Source: an uncultured Microbacterium sp.
GTDB lineage: Bacteria > Actinomycetota > Actinomycetes > Actinomycetales > Microbacteriaceae
Direction of reading: 5' to 3'
NCBI RefSeq assembly: GCF_937927635.1
Contig: NZ_CALBRW010000018.1
Span: 1-64,000, forward strand
DNA: 64,000 nt
Each line of letters starts with the position of its first letter. Position 1 is the stretch's first letter. Position numbers and translations under genes: made by a program. The notes below the pieces were generated by a model, which was given only the letters and a program-made list of their open reading frames with translations, was not told where the DNA came from and searched no databases. This document shows positions 1 to 7,413 of this stretch, piece by piece.

Positions 1-57
1 GAGCATGAGTCAGGAAGACCGCTGCGGGGCTCCCACCACCATCATCACTGTCAGATC

Positions 58-438
58 ATGAACCTGCGATTCGACGGGTTCCAGAAGCAGTTGGATGCGG
101 CCGAGGACAGGAGCAAGGCCGAATTCCTCATGCTCACCGGTGATATCGCGGACGTGCGCAAGCACCTGGGCCAGGTGGAGGAGCACGTCGGCCTGCTCAC
201 GCGGAAGGCCGCCGAGCATGACAAGCGGTTCGACGCGCATGACAAGCGGTTCGACGCGCATGACAAGCGGTTCGACGCGCATGACAAGCGGTTCGACGGG
301 ATCGATAGCCGACTCGACGGGATCGATACCCGACTCGACGGGATCGATACCCGACTCGACGGGATCGATACCCGGCTCGATGAACTGACCGCGTTGACCA
401 CCCAGATCCGCGATGCCGTGCTGCCCGATCGAGAATGA
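58..438 (+). CDS. Hypothetical coiled-coil protein with heptad repeats
   Basis: I do not recognise a family. The 126-residue protein has a charged helical N-terminal part (residues 1-53), then eight consecutive 7-residue units (about residues 54-109): four of HDKRFDA type and four of GIDTRLD type. In the second set Ile and Leu fall at 4/3 spacing, as expected for a coiled coil. There is no signal peptide or membrane segment. The frame stays open to base 1 of the window without another ATG, GTG or TTG, so ATG 58 is the first start visible, but the real gene could begin outside the window. It may act as an oligomerisation or scaffold protein; this is inference from the heptads only. Confidence 0.6.
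   Translation: MNLRFDGFQKQLDAAEDRSKAEFLMLTGDIADVRKHLGQVEEHVGLLTRKAAEHDKRFDAHDKRFDAHDKRFDAHDKRFDGIDSRLDGIDTRLDGIDTRLDGIDTRLDELTALTTQIRDAVLPDRE
217..384 (+). repeat. Eight tandem 21-bp units inside the coiled-coil gene
   Basis: Two adjacent families of exact-length 21-bp repeats. Four copies encode HDKRFDA or HDKRFDG (217-300) and four encode IDSRLDG or IDTRLDG/E (301-384). Within each family only one to three bases differ, so the copies look recent. All units are in frame, so copy-number change would lengthen or shorten the coiled coil without a frameshift. Confidence 0.95.
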
Positions 439-490
439 CTCACGCCCAGCCTGATCACCCGCTGCCGCTGAGTCGCTGCCAGCAGCGGCC

Positions 491-496
491 TAGGAT
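491..496 (+). promoter_or_regulatory. Candidate -10 box (TAGGAT) of leaderless trpS mRNA
   Basis: TAGGAT ends 6 nt before the GTG start of trpS and no Shine-Dalgarno lies between, so transcription would begin at or next to the start codon. The same geometry recurs at many genes in this window. Confidence 0.5.
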
Positions 497-502
497 TGAA
501 CG

Positions 503-1510
503 GTGACCACGAAACCACGCCTCTACTCAGGAATGCAGCCCTCCGCCGACTCCCTCCAGGCCGGCAACTACATCGGGGCGCTCCTGCAGTGGCGTGAGAT
601 GCAGAGCTCGTTCGATGCCTTCTTCTCGGTGGTCGACCTGCACGCCATCACCGTCCCGCAGGACCCGGCCGTATTGCGCGAGAAGACCCGCCGCACCGCC
701 GCGCAGTACATCGCGGCAGGCATCGAGCCGTCGAAGTCCACGCTGTACGTGCAGTCGCATGTGCGCGCGCATGCCGAGCTCGCCTGGATCCTCAGCACCA
801 TCACCGGCTTCGGCGAGGCTGGCCGCATGACGCAGTTCAAGGACAAGTCCGCCCGCTACGGCCAGGACTCCACCTCGGTGGGCCTGTTCACCTACCCCGT
901 GCTGATGGCCGCCGACATCCTGCTGTACCAGACCGAGCTCGTGCCGGTCGGTGATGACCAGAAGCAGCACGTCGAACTCACCCGCGACCTCGCGGAGCGC
1001 TTCAACAAGCGCTTCGGGAAGACGTTCCAGGTGCCGAAGGCCGTGATCCAGAAGGACACCGCACGCATCTACGATCTGCAGAACCCCACGTCGAAGATGT
1101 CCAAGTCCGCCGAGAGCGACGCGGGTGTGCTGTGGCTGCTGGACGACCCGGCGAAGTCGGCGAAGAAGATCATGCGCGCTGTCACCGACACCGAGGGCTC
1201 GGTGCACTACGACCGTGAGAACAAGCCCGGCGTCTCCAACTTGCTGGCGATCTACGCGGCTCTCACCGGCCGCCAGGTCGGCGCCATCGAGGACGAGTAC
1301 GCGGGCCGCGGCTACGGCGATTTCAAGAAGGGCCTCGCCGAGGTCGTCGTGAACGAGTTCGGTCCGGTGCGCGAGCGCGCCAACGAGCTGCTGGACGACC
1401 CCGCCGAGCTCGACCGGCTGCTGGCTGCCAACGCCGCGAGGGCCGACGAGGTCGCGGACGTCACCCTCGCCGACGTGTACGACAAGATGGGCCTGCTGCG
1501 CCGCGTCTGA
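503..1510 (+). CDS. trpS: Tryptophan--tRNA ligase
   Basis: Charges tRNA-Trp with tryptophan in the cytoplasm. The 335-residue length is normal for bacterial TrpRS. The N-terminus carries the class I signature region GMQPSADSLQAGNYIGALL; the HIGH-equivalent reads QAGN where many actinobacterial enzymes have HLGN. The KMSKS loop is intact at residues 198-202. Translation starts at GTG 503 directly after a TANNNT box, with no ribosome binding site, consistent with a leaderless mRNA. A proline-rich membrane protein gene follows 13 bp downstream and probably shares the transcript. Confidence 0.95.
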   Translation: MTTKPRLYSGMQPSADSLQAGNYIGALLQWREMQSSFDAFFSVVDLHAITVPQDPAVLREKTRRTAAQYIAAGIEPSKSTLYVQSHVRAHAELAWILSTITGFGEAGRMTQFKDKSARYGQDSTSVGLFTYPVLMAADILLYQTELVPVGDDQKQHVELTRDLAERFNKRFGKTFQVPKAVIQKDTARIYDLQNPTSKMSKSAESDAGVLWLLDDPAKSAKKIMRAVTDTEGSVHYDRENKPGVSNLLAIYAALTGRQVGAIEDEYAGRGYGDFKKGLAEVVVNEFGPVRERANELLDDPAELDRLLAANAARADEVADVTLADVYDKMGLLRRV

Positions 1511-1523
1511 GGCGGGAGAGATC

Positions 1524-2069
1524 ATGACCGAGCCGCAGTTCCCCGCACCCGGCGCGCAGCCGCACGGCTCCATCCCGCCGGTGCCGCGAGCGCCCGCTCC
1601 CCCGCCCGGCGCGTACGGTGTGCCCGTCGGCGGCTATCAGGCCCCCGTGGGCGGCTATCAGGTGCCGCCGCAGGCGCCGCGACGGGCGCGCACCACCGGG
1701 CTGATCGCACTGCTGAGCGCCCTGGTGGCGGCGGTCGTCGCGCCCGTGCTCGCCGGAGTGCTCGGCCTCCAGATCGGCCTGCAGGTGCGTCTGGAGGACA
1801 TCGCGGACCCCGCGACCGGTGCCGTGTCGCCGGCCGCGCTCTCACCGGTGCGCACGCAGGTGCTGTGGCTGGAGGTCCTGTTCTGGGGTGCCACCGTGAT
1901 CGGCATCCTCGCTCTGATCCTCGGGATCGTCGCGACAGCCCGCCGGCGGGGCCGCGGCATGGGCGTCTTCGCCATCGTCCTCGCGGCGATCGGACCACTC
2001 GGGTTCTTCCTGCTCTTCGGGGTGCTGCTGGGCGTCGGCAACGGCATCGCCTTCACCGGTTCGGCCTGA
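1524..2069 (+). CDS. Proline-rich-headed small membrane protein
   Basis: Unrecognised 181-residue protein. Residues 1-55 are a Pro/Gly/Ala-rich cytoplasmic head containing two near-identical GGYQ(A/V)P repeats. About three hydrophobic segments follow (near residues 60-85, 115-135 and 145-175). This layout (disordered Pro-rich head plus DUF4190-like membrane body) is common in actinobacterial envelope proteins. The gene starts at ATG 1524 with GGGAGAG upstream, 13 bp after trpS, so co-transcription is likely, but no functional link to trpS is implied. Confidence 0.75.
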   Translation: MTEPQFPAPGAQPHGSIPPVPRAPAPPPGAYGVPVGGYQAPVGGYQVPPQAPRRARTTGLIALLSALVAAVVAPVLAGVLGLQIGLQVRLEDIADPATGAVSPAALSPVRTQVLWLEVLFWGATVIGILALILGIVATARRRGRGMGVFAIVLAAIGPLGFFLLFGVLLGVGNGIAFTGSA

Positions 2070-2080
2070 GCGCCCCTCCC

Positions 2081-2120
2081 CGAGCTGGGCGCACAGATCC
2101 CGAGCTGAGCGGTCAGATCT
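2081..2120. repeat. Tandem 20-bp duplication between convergent genes
   Basis: CGAGCTGGGCGCACAGATCC is followed at once by CGAGCTGAGCGGTCAGATCT, 16 of 20 identical. It lies between the membrane protein (plus) and pth (minus) stop codons. No stable hairpin is obvious; it may be a chance duplication. Confidence 0.6.
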
Positions 2121-2123
2121 CGA

Positions 2124-2705
2124 TCAGGCGCGGGAGTGGTGCTTCTGCTGCGCGGCAAGCAGCCCCTCGTCGACGAGCAGCTCCACGGCATCCGCCACGT
2201 CGGAGAGGAAGATCGGCAGGGTCTTCTGCTCCGCGGCGCTGAACGTGCCGAGCACCCAGTCGGCGGGATCCTGACGTCCCGGCGGGCGGCCGATGCCGGC
2301 CCGCACCCGCGTGAAGTCCGGCGTGGCCAGAGCCCGGGCGATGTCGCGGACGCCGTTGTGCCCGCCGTGCCCGCCACCGGTCTTCAACCGGATGCTGTCA
2401 AAGGGAATGTCCAGTTCATCGTGCACCACGACGATGTGATCGGCATCCGTGGAGTAGAACTTCGCCAGCGCCGCCGCCGGAGTGCCCGACACGTTCATGA
2501 ACGAGTTGAGCTTGGCCAGCACCAGCTTGTCGCCACCGGGACGCAGCCAGGTCTCCACGACGCGCGCTCCGGCCTTGTGCTCGCGGAAGCGCTCACCGCG
2601 GCGGTCCGCCAGTTCATCCATCACCATCTGCCCGATGTTGTGACGGGTCGCTGCATAGCGCGGTCCGGGATTCCCCAGCCCGATGATCAGCCAGGTCGAT
2701 GCCAT
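2124..2705 (-). CDS. pth: Peptidyl-tRNA hydrolase
   Basis: Releases tRNA from peptidyl-tRNA that has dropped off ribosomes. The 193-residue length is typical. Family motifs are present: IIGLGNPGPRYAATRHNIG at the N-terminus with catalytic His22, VVHDELDIPF with the conserved Asp, and GGGHGGHNGVRDI. A GGAGGGGA ribosome binding site precedes ATG 2705. It follows rplY on the same strand, separated by 87 bp that contain a strong hairpin. The rplY-pth pair is the classical ctc-spoVC arrangement, normally downstream of glmU-prs. Confidence 0.95.
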   Translation of the reverse strand: MASTWLIIGLGNPGPRYAATRHNIGQMVMDELADRRGERFREHKAGARVVETWLRPGGDKLVLAKLNSFMNVSGTPAAALAKFYSTDADHIVVVHDELDIPFDSIRLKTGGGHGGHNGVRDIARALATPDFTRVRAGIGRPPGRQDPADWVLGTFSAAEQKTLPIFLSDVADAVELLVDEGLLAAQQKHHSRA

Positions 2706-2742
2706 GCGAGATTCCCCTCCAGGTGCTCAGGATCCGGGTATG

Positions 2743-2776
2743 CGGGAGGGGACGCGACTCGTCGCGCCCCCTCCCG
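2743..2776 (-). terminator. GC-rich hairpin between rplY and pth
   Basis: CGGGAGGGG-CGCG pairs with CGCG-CCCCTCCCG around a short loop. No T-run follows. On the minus strand it lies after rplY and before pth, so it could attenuate read-through or protect the rplY 3' end. It also ends close to the pth ribosome binding site. Confidence 0.55.
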
Positions 2777-2792
2777 ATAATGCATCAGCGGA

Positions 2793-3401
2793 TCACTCCG
2801 CGGCGGCCTCCGCGGCCGGAGCAGCCTCGGCCTCGGCCTCGGCGGACTCCTCGGCCTCCTCGGCGACCGGCGTGGACACGGCGATCAGCAGCAGGTCGGC
2901 ATCATCCAGCAGCGAGGCGCCCTTGGGCAGGGTCACGTCGCCGGCGGTGATGCGCGCGCCCTCCTCGAGACCCTCGACCGAGACCTGGACGTGCTCGGGG
3001 ATGTGGGTCGCCTCGACCTCGAGCTTGATGGTGGCGACATCGACCGTGACGATGGTGCCCGAGAACGACTCGCCGGTCACGACGATCGGGACCTCGACGT
3101 GGACCTTCTCGCCCTTCTTCACGACCAGCAGGTCGATGTGCTCGATGATCTGGCGCACCGGGTCCTTCTGCACGTCCTTGACGAGGGCCAGCTGGGCCTT
3201 GCCCTCGATGTCGAGGTCGAGCAGAGCGTTGGCGCGGCGGATGATCAGCGAGACCTGGTGGCCGGGCAGCGCGACGTGCACGGGGTCGGTGCCGTGACCG
3301 TAGAGCACCGCGGGGATCTTGCCCTCGGCGCGCAGGCGGCGCGCGAAGCCCTTGCCGAAGCTGGTGCGGAGGTCGACCTGGACCTTGTTGTCGTCGGACA
3401 T
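2793..3401 (-). CDS. rplY: 50S ribosomal protein L25/general stress protein Ctc
   Basis: Long-form L25 (Ctc/TL5 type) of 202 residues that binds 5S rRNA. The N-terminal domain (residues 1-95) contains KVQVDLRTSFGKGFARRLR and AVLYGHG; the C-terminal beta domain follows, then a Glu/Ala-rich acidic tail typical of actinobacterial L25. An upstream in-frame ATG (3446) exists, but ATG 3401 is chosen because AAGGAGAA lies just before it and the domain begins there. pth follows downstream. Confidence 0.93.
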   Translation of the reverse strand: MSDDNKVQVDLRTSFGKGFARRLRAEGKIPAVLYGHGTDPVHVALPGHQVSLIIRRANALLDLDIEGKAQLALVKDVQKDPVRQIIEHIDLLVVKKGEKVHVEVPIVVTGESFSGTIVTVDVATIKLEVEATHIPEHVQVSVEGLEEGARITAGDVTLPKGASLLDDADLLLIAVSTPVAEEAEESAEAEAEAAPAAEAAAE

Positions 3402-3621
3402 GATGTTCTCCTTCAGACGTGCGGCGACGGGCCACACGGTGGTCATGGGTTCTCAGCACCTCGAACGCGAGCGCGAGGACGCGAACCACCGGGCTCACAT
3501 CACCGCGTCGATAACGGATGCGCGCACGCAGGAGCGCATCCCTCGCCGAGGAACTCCTCCATCGTACCCGAAACCCCGATACTCTTGAGACGTCAGTTCT
3601 CTCCTCGCAGATCGGAACACC

Positions 3622-3744
3622 ATGGACGCCGCCTTCATCTCGCACATCATCGGCTGGTTCCTCGGCGGCATGTTCGTCCTCGGCTCCGTGCTGTGCTTCG
3701 GCGCGCTGTTCTCCCTGGGTCGCGCCACCAACCGTCGGGACTGA
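3622..3744 (+). CDS. Possible 40-aa single-span membrane protein
   Basis: A short ORF of 40 codons encodes one hydrophobic helix (about residues 5-32, rich in Gly, Phe and Leu) and ends in the basic tail GRATNRRD, the pattern of a small N-out/C-in membrane protein. A TACTCT box at 3580-3585 would give a roughly 30-nt leader. The ribosome binding site is weak. It lies 75 bp upstream of gnd, diverging from rplY. I do not recognise a family; support is ORF shape and position only. Confidence 0.4.
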   Translation: MDAAFISHIIGWFLGGMFVLGSVLCFGALFSLGRATNRRD

Positions 3745-3819
3745 TCGTCACAAGGCTCTCCGGCGTCTGCTCGCCCGGTACTCTGAACGCATCCTTTCCG
3801 CGTCATCGAGGAGTGCACC

Positions 3820-5268
3820 TTGTCTGAAGCATCTGCCAATATCGGAGTCGTCGGGCTTGCTGTGATGGGGTCGAATCTGGCCCGGAATCTCGCGAGTCGT
3901 GAGGGGAACACGGTGGCGGTGTTGAACCGTTCTCGTGCGAAGACGGATGAGCTGGTGGCGGGGTTCCCGGAGGCGGGGTTCGTGCCGGCGTTCTCGTATG
4001 AGGAGTTCGCGGCGAGTCTGCAGAGGCCTCGTGCGGCGATCGTCATGGTCAAGGCCGGTGGTCCCACGGATGCGGTGATCGATGAGCTGGTGCGGGTGTT
4101 CGAGCCCGGTGACATCATCGTCGACGGCGGCAACGCCTACTTCCCTGACACGATCCGCCGCGAGAAGACGGTGCGCGCCACCGGGATCAACTTCGTGGGC
4201 GCGGGGATCTCCGGCGGCGAGGAGGGTGCACTTTTGGGTCCGAGCATCATGCCGGGCGGGTCGGATGAGTCGTGGGTGACGTTGGGCCCGATCCTGGAGT
4301 CGATCGCGGCGGTCGCGGAGGGGGAGCCGTGCGTGACGCATATCGGTCATGACGGTGCGGGGCATTTCGTGAAGATGGTGCACAACGGCATCGAGTACGC
4401 CGACATGCAGCTGATCGCCGAGGCGTACGACCTGATCCGCCGCGGCACCGGCCGGACTCCCGCGCAGATCGCGGACATCTTCGCCGACTGGAACACCGGG
4501 GAGTTGGAGTCGTATCTGATCGAGATCACCGCGGAGGTGCTGCGCCAGACGGACGCGGCGACCGGGCTGCCGCTGGTGGATGTGATCCTGGACCAGGCAG
4601 GAGCCAAGGGCACCGGCGCGTGGACCGTGCAGACGGCGCTGGCATTGGGGGTCCCGGTCTCCGGGATCGCGGAGGCCACGTTCGCCCGGTCGCTGTCCTC
4701 CCACCCGGAGCAGCGCGCCGCCGCCTCGGGCCTGCCCGGCCCGGCCGAGCCGTTCGCCGTGGCGGACGAGGCGGCGTTCATCGAGGATGTGCGGCTGGCG
4801 CTGTATGCGTCGAAGATCGTCGCGTACTCGCAGGGGTTCGATGAGATCCGTGCCGGGGCGGCGGAGTACGACTGGCAGATCGACCTGGGGAAGGTCGCGA
4901 AGATCTGGCGCGGCGGGTGCATCATCCGCGCCCAGTTCCTCAACCGCATCGCCGACGCGTACGAGCAGACCCCGGACCTGCCGGTGCTGATGACCGCCCC
5001 GTACTTCGCCGAAGCCCTCACCCGCGGCCAGGCCGCCTGGCGGCGGGTGGTCACCGCCGCAGCCCAAGCCGGGATCCCCGCGCCCGCGTTCAGCTCGTCC
5101 CTGTCGTACTACGACGGCATCCGCGCCGACCGCCTCCCCGCCGCCCTCGTCCAAGGCCAACGCGACTTCTTCGGCGCACACACCTACAAACGCGTCGACC
5201 GGCCCGGCACCTTCCACACCCTCTGGTCCGGCGACCGCACCGAAATCGAAGCCGAAGACACCCACTGA
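3820..5268 (+). CDS. gnd: 6-phosphogluconate dehydrogenase, decarboxylating
   Basis: Oxidises 6-phosphogluconate to ribulose 5-phosphate and CO2 with NADP+ in the pentose phosphate pathway. It is 482 residues, the long homodimeric form. Visible are the dinucleotide fold GVVGLAVMGSNLARNLA, the substrate motif GAGISGGEEGALLGPSIMPG and the catalytic region GHDGAGHFVKMVHNGIEY with its Lys and His. The start is TTG 3820, preceded by GAGGAG, and a TACTCT -10 box lies at 3779-3784. Third-position bases shift sharply along the gene: G/T-rich in the first third, C/A-rich at the end. A palindromic element follows the stop codon. Confidence 0.96.
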   Translation: MSEASANIGVVGLAVMGSNLARNLASREGNTVAVLNRSRAKTDELVAGFPEAGFVPAFSYEEFAASLQRPRAAIVMVKAGGPTDAVIDELVRVFEPGDIIVDGGNAYFPDTIRREKTVRATGINFVGAGISGGEEGALLGPSIMPGGSDESWVTLGPILESIAAVAEGEPCVTHIGHDGAGHFVKMVHNGIEYADMQLIAEAYDLIRRGTGRTPAQIADIFADWNTGELESYLIEITAEVLRQTDAATGLPLVDVILDQAGAKGTGAWTVQTALALGVPVSGIAEATFARSLSSHPEQRAAASGLPGPAEPFAVADEAAFIEDVRLALYASKIVAYSQGFDEIRAGAAEYDWQIDLGKVAKIWRGGCIIRAQFLNRIADAYEQTPDLPVLMTAPYFAEALTRGQAAWRRVVTAAAQAGIPAPAFSSSLSYYDGIRADRLPAALVQGQRDFFGAHTYKRVDRPGTFHTLWSGDRTEIEAEDTH

Positions 5269-5276
5269 CACCACCC

Positions 5277-5320
5277 CGACAGGCTCAGCGACCCGACTTC
5301 CCGGGTCACTGAGCCCGTCG
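5277..5320. repeat. Palindromic interspersed element, two-armed intergenic copy
   Basis: The arms CGACAGGCTCAGCGACCCG (5277-5295) and CGGGTCACTGAGCCCGTCG (5302-5320) pair at 17 of 19 positions around a short loop. The element sits between the convergent gnd and dgoD stop codons, so it can serve as a bidirectional terminator. A degraded second copy follows at about 5331-5368 and reaches the dgoD stop codon. One-armed copies of the same core occur inside uup, hrpA and a hydrolase gene. Confidence 0.85.
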
Positions 5321-5365
5321 AAACGCCGCCCGACGGCGCTCAGAGCCGCTGGGTCACTGGGTCCG

Positions 5366-6535
5366 TCACCACTCCGCGAGGGAGCCGTCGGCGTGGCGCC
5401 AGATCGGGTTCTGCCAGGTCTTCCAGCGACGCGCGGCATCGCGCACGGCCGACTCATCGATCTCGATGCCGAGGCCGGGCCCCGTGAGGCGCTCGAAGCA
5501 GCCGTCCACGAACTTCAGCGGCTCGGTGTCCATCACGTAGTCGAGCACCTCGGCGCCCTTGTTGTAATGGATTCCGATCGACTGCTCCTGGATCAGGTGA
5601 TTGGGCGTCGTGAACGCGACCTGCAGGCAGGCGGCGAGCGCGATCGGTCCCAGCGGGCAGTGCGGGGCGATCATCGCGTCGTGCGCCTCGGCCAGTGCGG
5701 CGATGCGGCGGACCTCGCTGATGCCGCCGGCGTGCGACAGGTCCGGCTGCACGATCGCAACGCCGGCGCGCAGCACCGGCAGGAACTCCTGCCGCGAGTA
5801 CAGCCGCTCCCCCGTCGCGATCGGGATGCTCGTGGTGTCGACCATCCGCTCGATCACATGCGTGTTCTCGGGGACCACCGGCTCCTCGAGGAAGAAAGGA
5901 TGCAGCGGCTCCAGCAGCGGCGCCAGCCGGCGGGCGGTGGCGAGGGTGAAGCGGCCGTGCAGGTCGACGGCGACGTCTCGATCGGGCCCGAGTACCTCGC
6001 GCGCGCTGGCGACACGGGCGACGACGCCGTCGAGCTCGGCGACCGAGCCGTTGCGGCTCATCCGCCCCGAGGCGTTCATCTTCACCGCGGTGAGGCCCAC
6101 CTCGACCTGCGCCGAGATGTGATCCGCCACCTGGGACGGGTCATCGCCGCCGACCCAGCCGTAGGCGCGGATACGATCGCGCACGGCGCCACCGAGCAGC
6201 TCGTGCACGGGAACGCCTGCTCGTCTGCCCGCAAGATCCCAGAGCGCCTGGTCGATTCCGGACACCGCGCTGGAGAGCACGGGCCCCCCGCGGTAGAACT
6301 GCGACTTGGTGAGGACCTGCCAGTGGTCCTCGATGCGCATCGGGTCCTTGCCGACCAGGTAGCCGGCGAACTGCTCGACGGCCGCGGCGACGACATCCGC
6401 GTACCCCTCCAGCGACGCCTCACCCCATCCGACCAGCCCGTCGGAGGTCTCGATCCGCACGAACAGCCAGCGCGGCGCCACCGGCAGCGCCTCCACGCGC
6501 GCGATGGTGATCCTTCCCTCATCAGGCACGGTCAT
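5366..6535 (-). CDS. dgoD: D-galactonate dehydratase-like enolase-superfamily enzyme
   Basis: Mandelate racemase/enolase superfamily, 389 residues. D-galactonate dehydratase converts D-galactonate to 2-keto-3-deoxygalactonate. The metal and acid/base residues of that family are visible: VDLHGRF (Asp and the D-x-H His), FFLEEPVVPEN, ATGERLYSR and the signature APHCPLGPIALAAC. The start ATG 6535 overlaps the stop of the upstream permease gene (ATGA), so the two are translationally coupled. It is the last gene of the operon; its stop codon lies inside a degraded palindromic element. Another acid-sugar dehydratase activity is possible, but the PHCPLGP region favours galactonate. Confidence 0.85.
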   Translation of the reverse strand: MTVPDEGRITIARVEALPVAPRWLFVRIETSDGLVGWGEASLEGYADVVAAAVEQFAGYLVGKDPMRIEDHWQVLTKSQFYRGGPVLSSAVSGIDQALWDLAGRRAGVPVHELLGGAVRDRIRAYGWVGGDDPSQVADHISAQVEVGLTAVKMNASGRMSRNGSVAELDGVVARVASAREVLGPDRDVAVDLHGRFTLATARRLAPLLEPLHPFFLEEPVVPENTHVIERMVDTTSIPIATGERLYSRQEFLPVLRAGVAIVQPDLSHAGGISEVRRIAALAEAHDAMIAPHCPLGPIALAACLQVAFTTPNHLIQEQSIGIHYNKGAEVLDYVMDTEPLKFVDGCFERLTGPGLGIEIDESAVRDAARRWKTWQNPIWRHADGSLAEW

Positions 6536-7413
6536 CCCTTCGTCGCCCCCGCTGTGAGTCCCGAGACGATGTAGCGCTGCGTGAACAGGGCGATGAGCAT
6601 GATCGGGGTGGTCACGACGACGGATGCCGCCATCAGCGCTCCCCAGTCGATGGACGCGTAGCCGATGAAGTCGAAGATCGCCACAGGCAGTGTCTTGGTG
6701 GACTGCCCGGCCAGCACCAGCGCGAACATGAAGTTGTTCCACGAGAAGATGAACGACAGGATCGTCGCGGTGGCGATGCCCGGCACCGACAGCGGCATCG
6801 TGATGCGGAAGAACGCGCCGATCGCGGTGAGTCCGTCGACCTGCGCGGACTCCTCGAGCTCCTCCGGCATCTGGTCGAAGAACGACATCATGATGTAGAG
6901 GATCAGCGGCAGCGACACGAACATGTGCGACAGGATCAGCGGCAGGTAGCCGCCGGTCATCTTCAGCTGGGCGAAGATGAAGTACCACGGCACGAGCAGG
7001 CTGACCCCGGGGATGATGCGCGCGAGGAGCACGACCATCGCGGAGCGGCCCATCATGAATCTGCTCATCGCGTACGCGGCGGGGACGGCCAGCACCATGG
7101 ACAGCCCGGTGGCCATGAACGCGACGAAGAACGAGTTCCAGATGTAGACGAGGTAGTTGCCGCGCAGCGGGTCGAACACCGTGCCGTAGTTCTCCAGCGT
7201 CGGCGTGAAGATGAACGCCTGGCTCGAGTCGTAGATCTGCACGTTGAGCTTGAAGCTCGCCAGCACCATCCACACGATGGGCCCGAGGAACGCCAGCACG
7301 ATGACGGCCAGTCCGATGAAGCGGCCGGCGGTTCCCCAGCGAAACCTCCGTCGGCGGCGAGCGGGTGTCGGACGGGGCGTGACGGCGGGGCGCGTCGCGG
7401 TGAGGGAGGTCAT
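6532..7413 (-). CDS. Carbohydrate ABC transporter permease (MalG type)
   Basis: Inner-membrane subunit of a CUT1-family sugar ABC importer, 293 residues. A basic N-terminus is followed by six predicted transmembrane helices and the cytoplasmic EAA loop EELEESAQVDGLTAIGAFF that docks on the ATPase. It overlaps by ATGA with the second permease upstream and with dgoD downstream. Context suggests uptake of the dehydratase substrate (galactonate or a related sugar acid). No ATPase gene is present in this operon. Confidence 0.9.
   Translation of the reverse strand: MTSLTATRPAVTPRPTPARRRRRFRWGTAGRFIGLAVIVLAFLGPIVWMVLASFKLNVQIYDSSQAFIFTPTLENYGTVFDPLRGNYLVYIWNSFFVAFMATGLSMVLAVPAAYAMSRFMMGRSAMVVLLARIIPGVSLLVPWYFIFAQLKMTGGYLPLILSHMFVSLPLILYIMMSFFDQMPEELEESAQVDGLTAIGAFFRITMPLSVPGIATATILSFIFSWNNFMFALVLAGQSTKTLPVAIFDFIGYASIDWGALMAASVVVTTPIMLIALFTQRYIVSGLTAGATKG

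Noticed and set aside
3748..5457. 569-codon minus-strand frame opposite gnd
   Set aside because: gnd has full family motifs; the opposite frame is Arg/His/Asp-rich with no recognisable domain.
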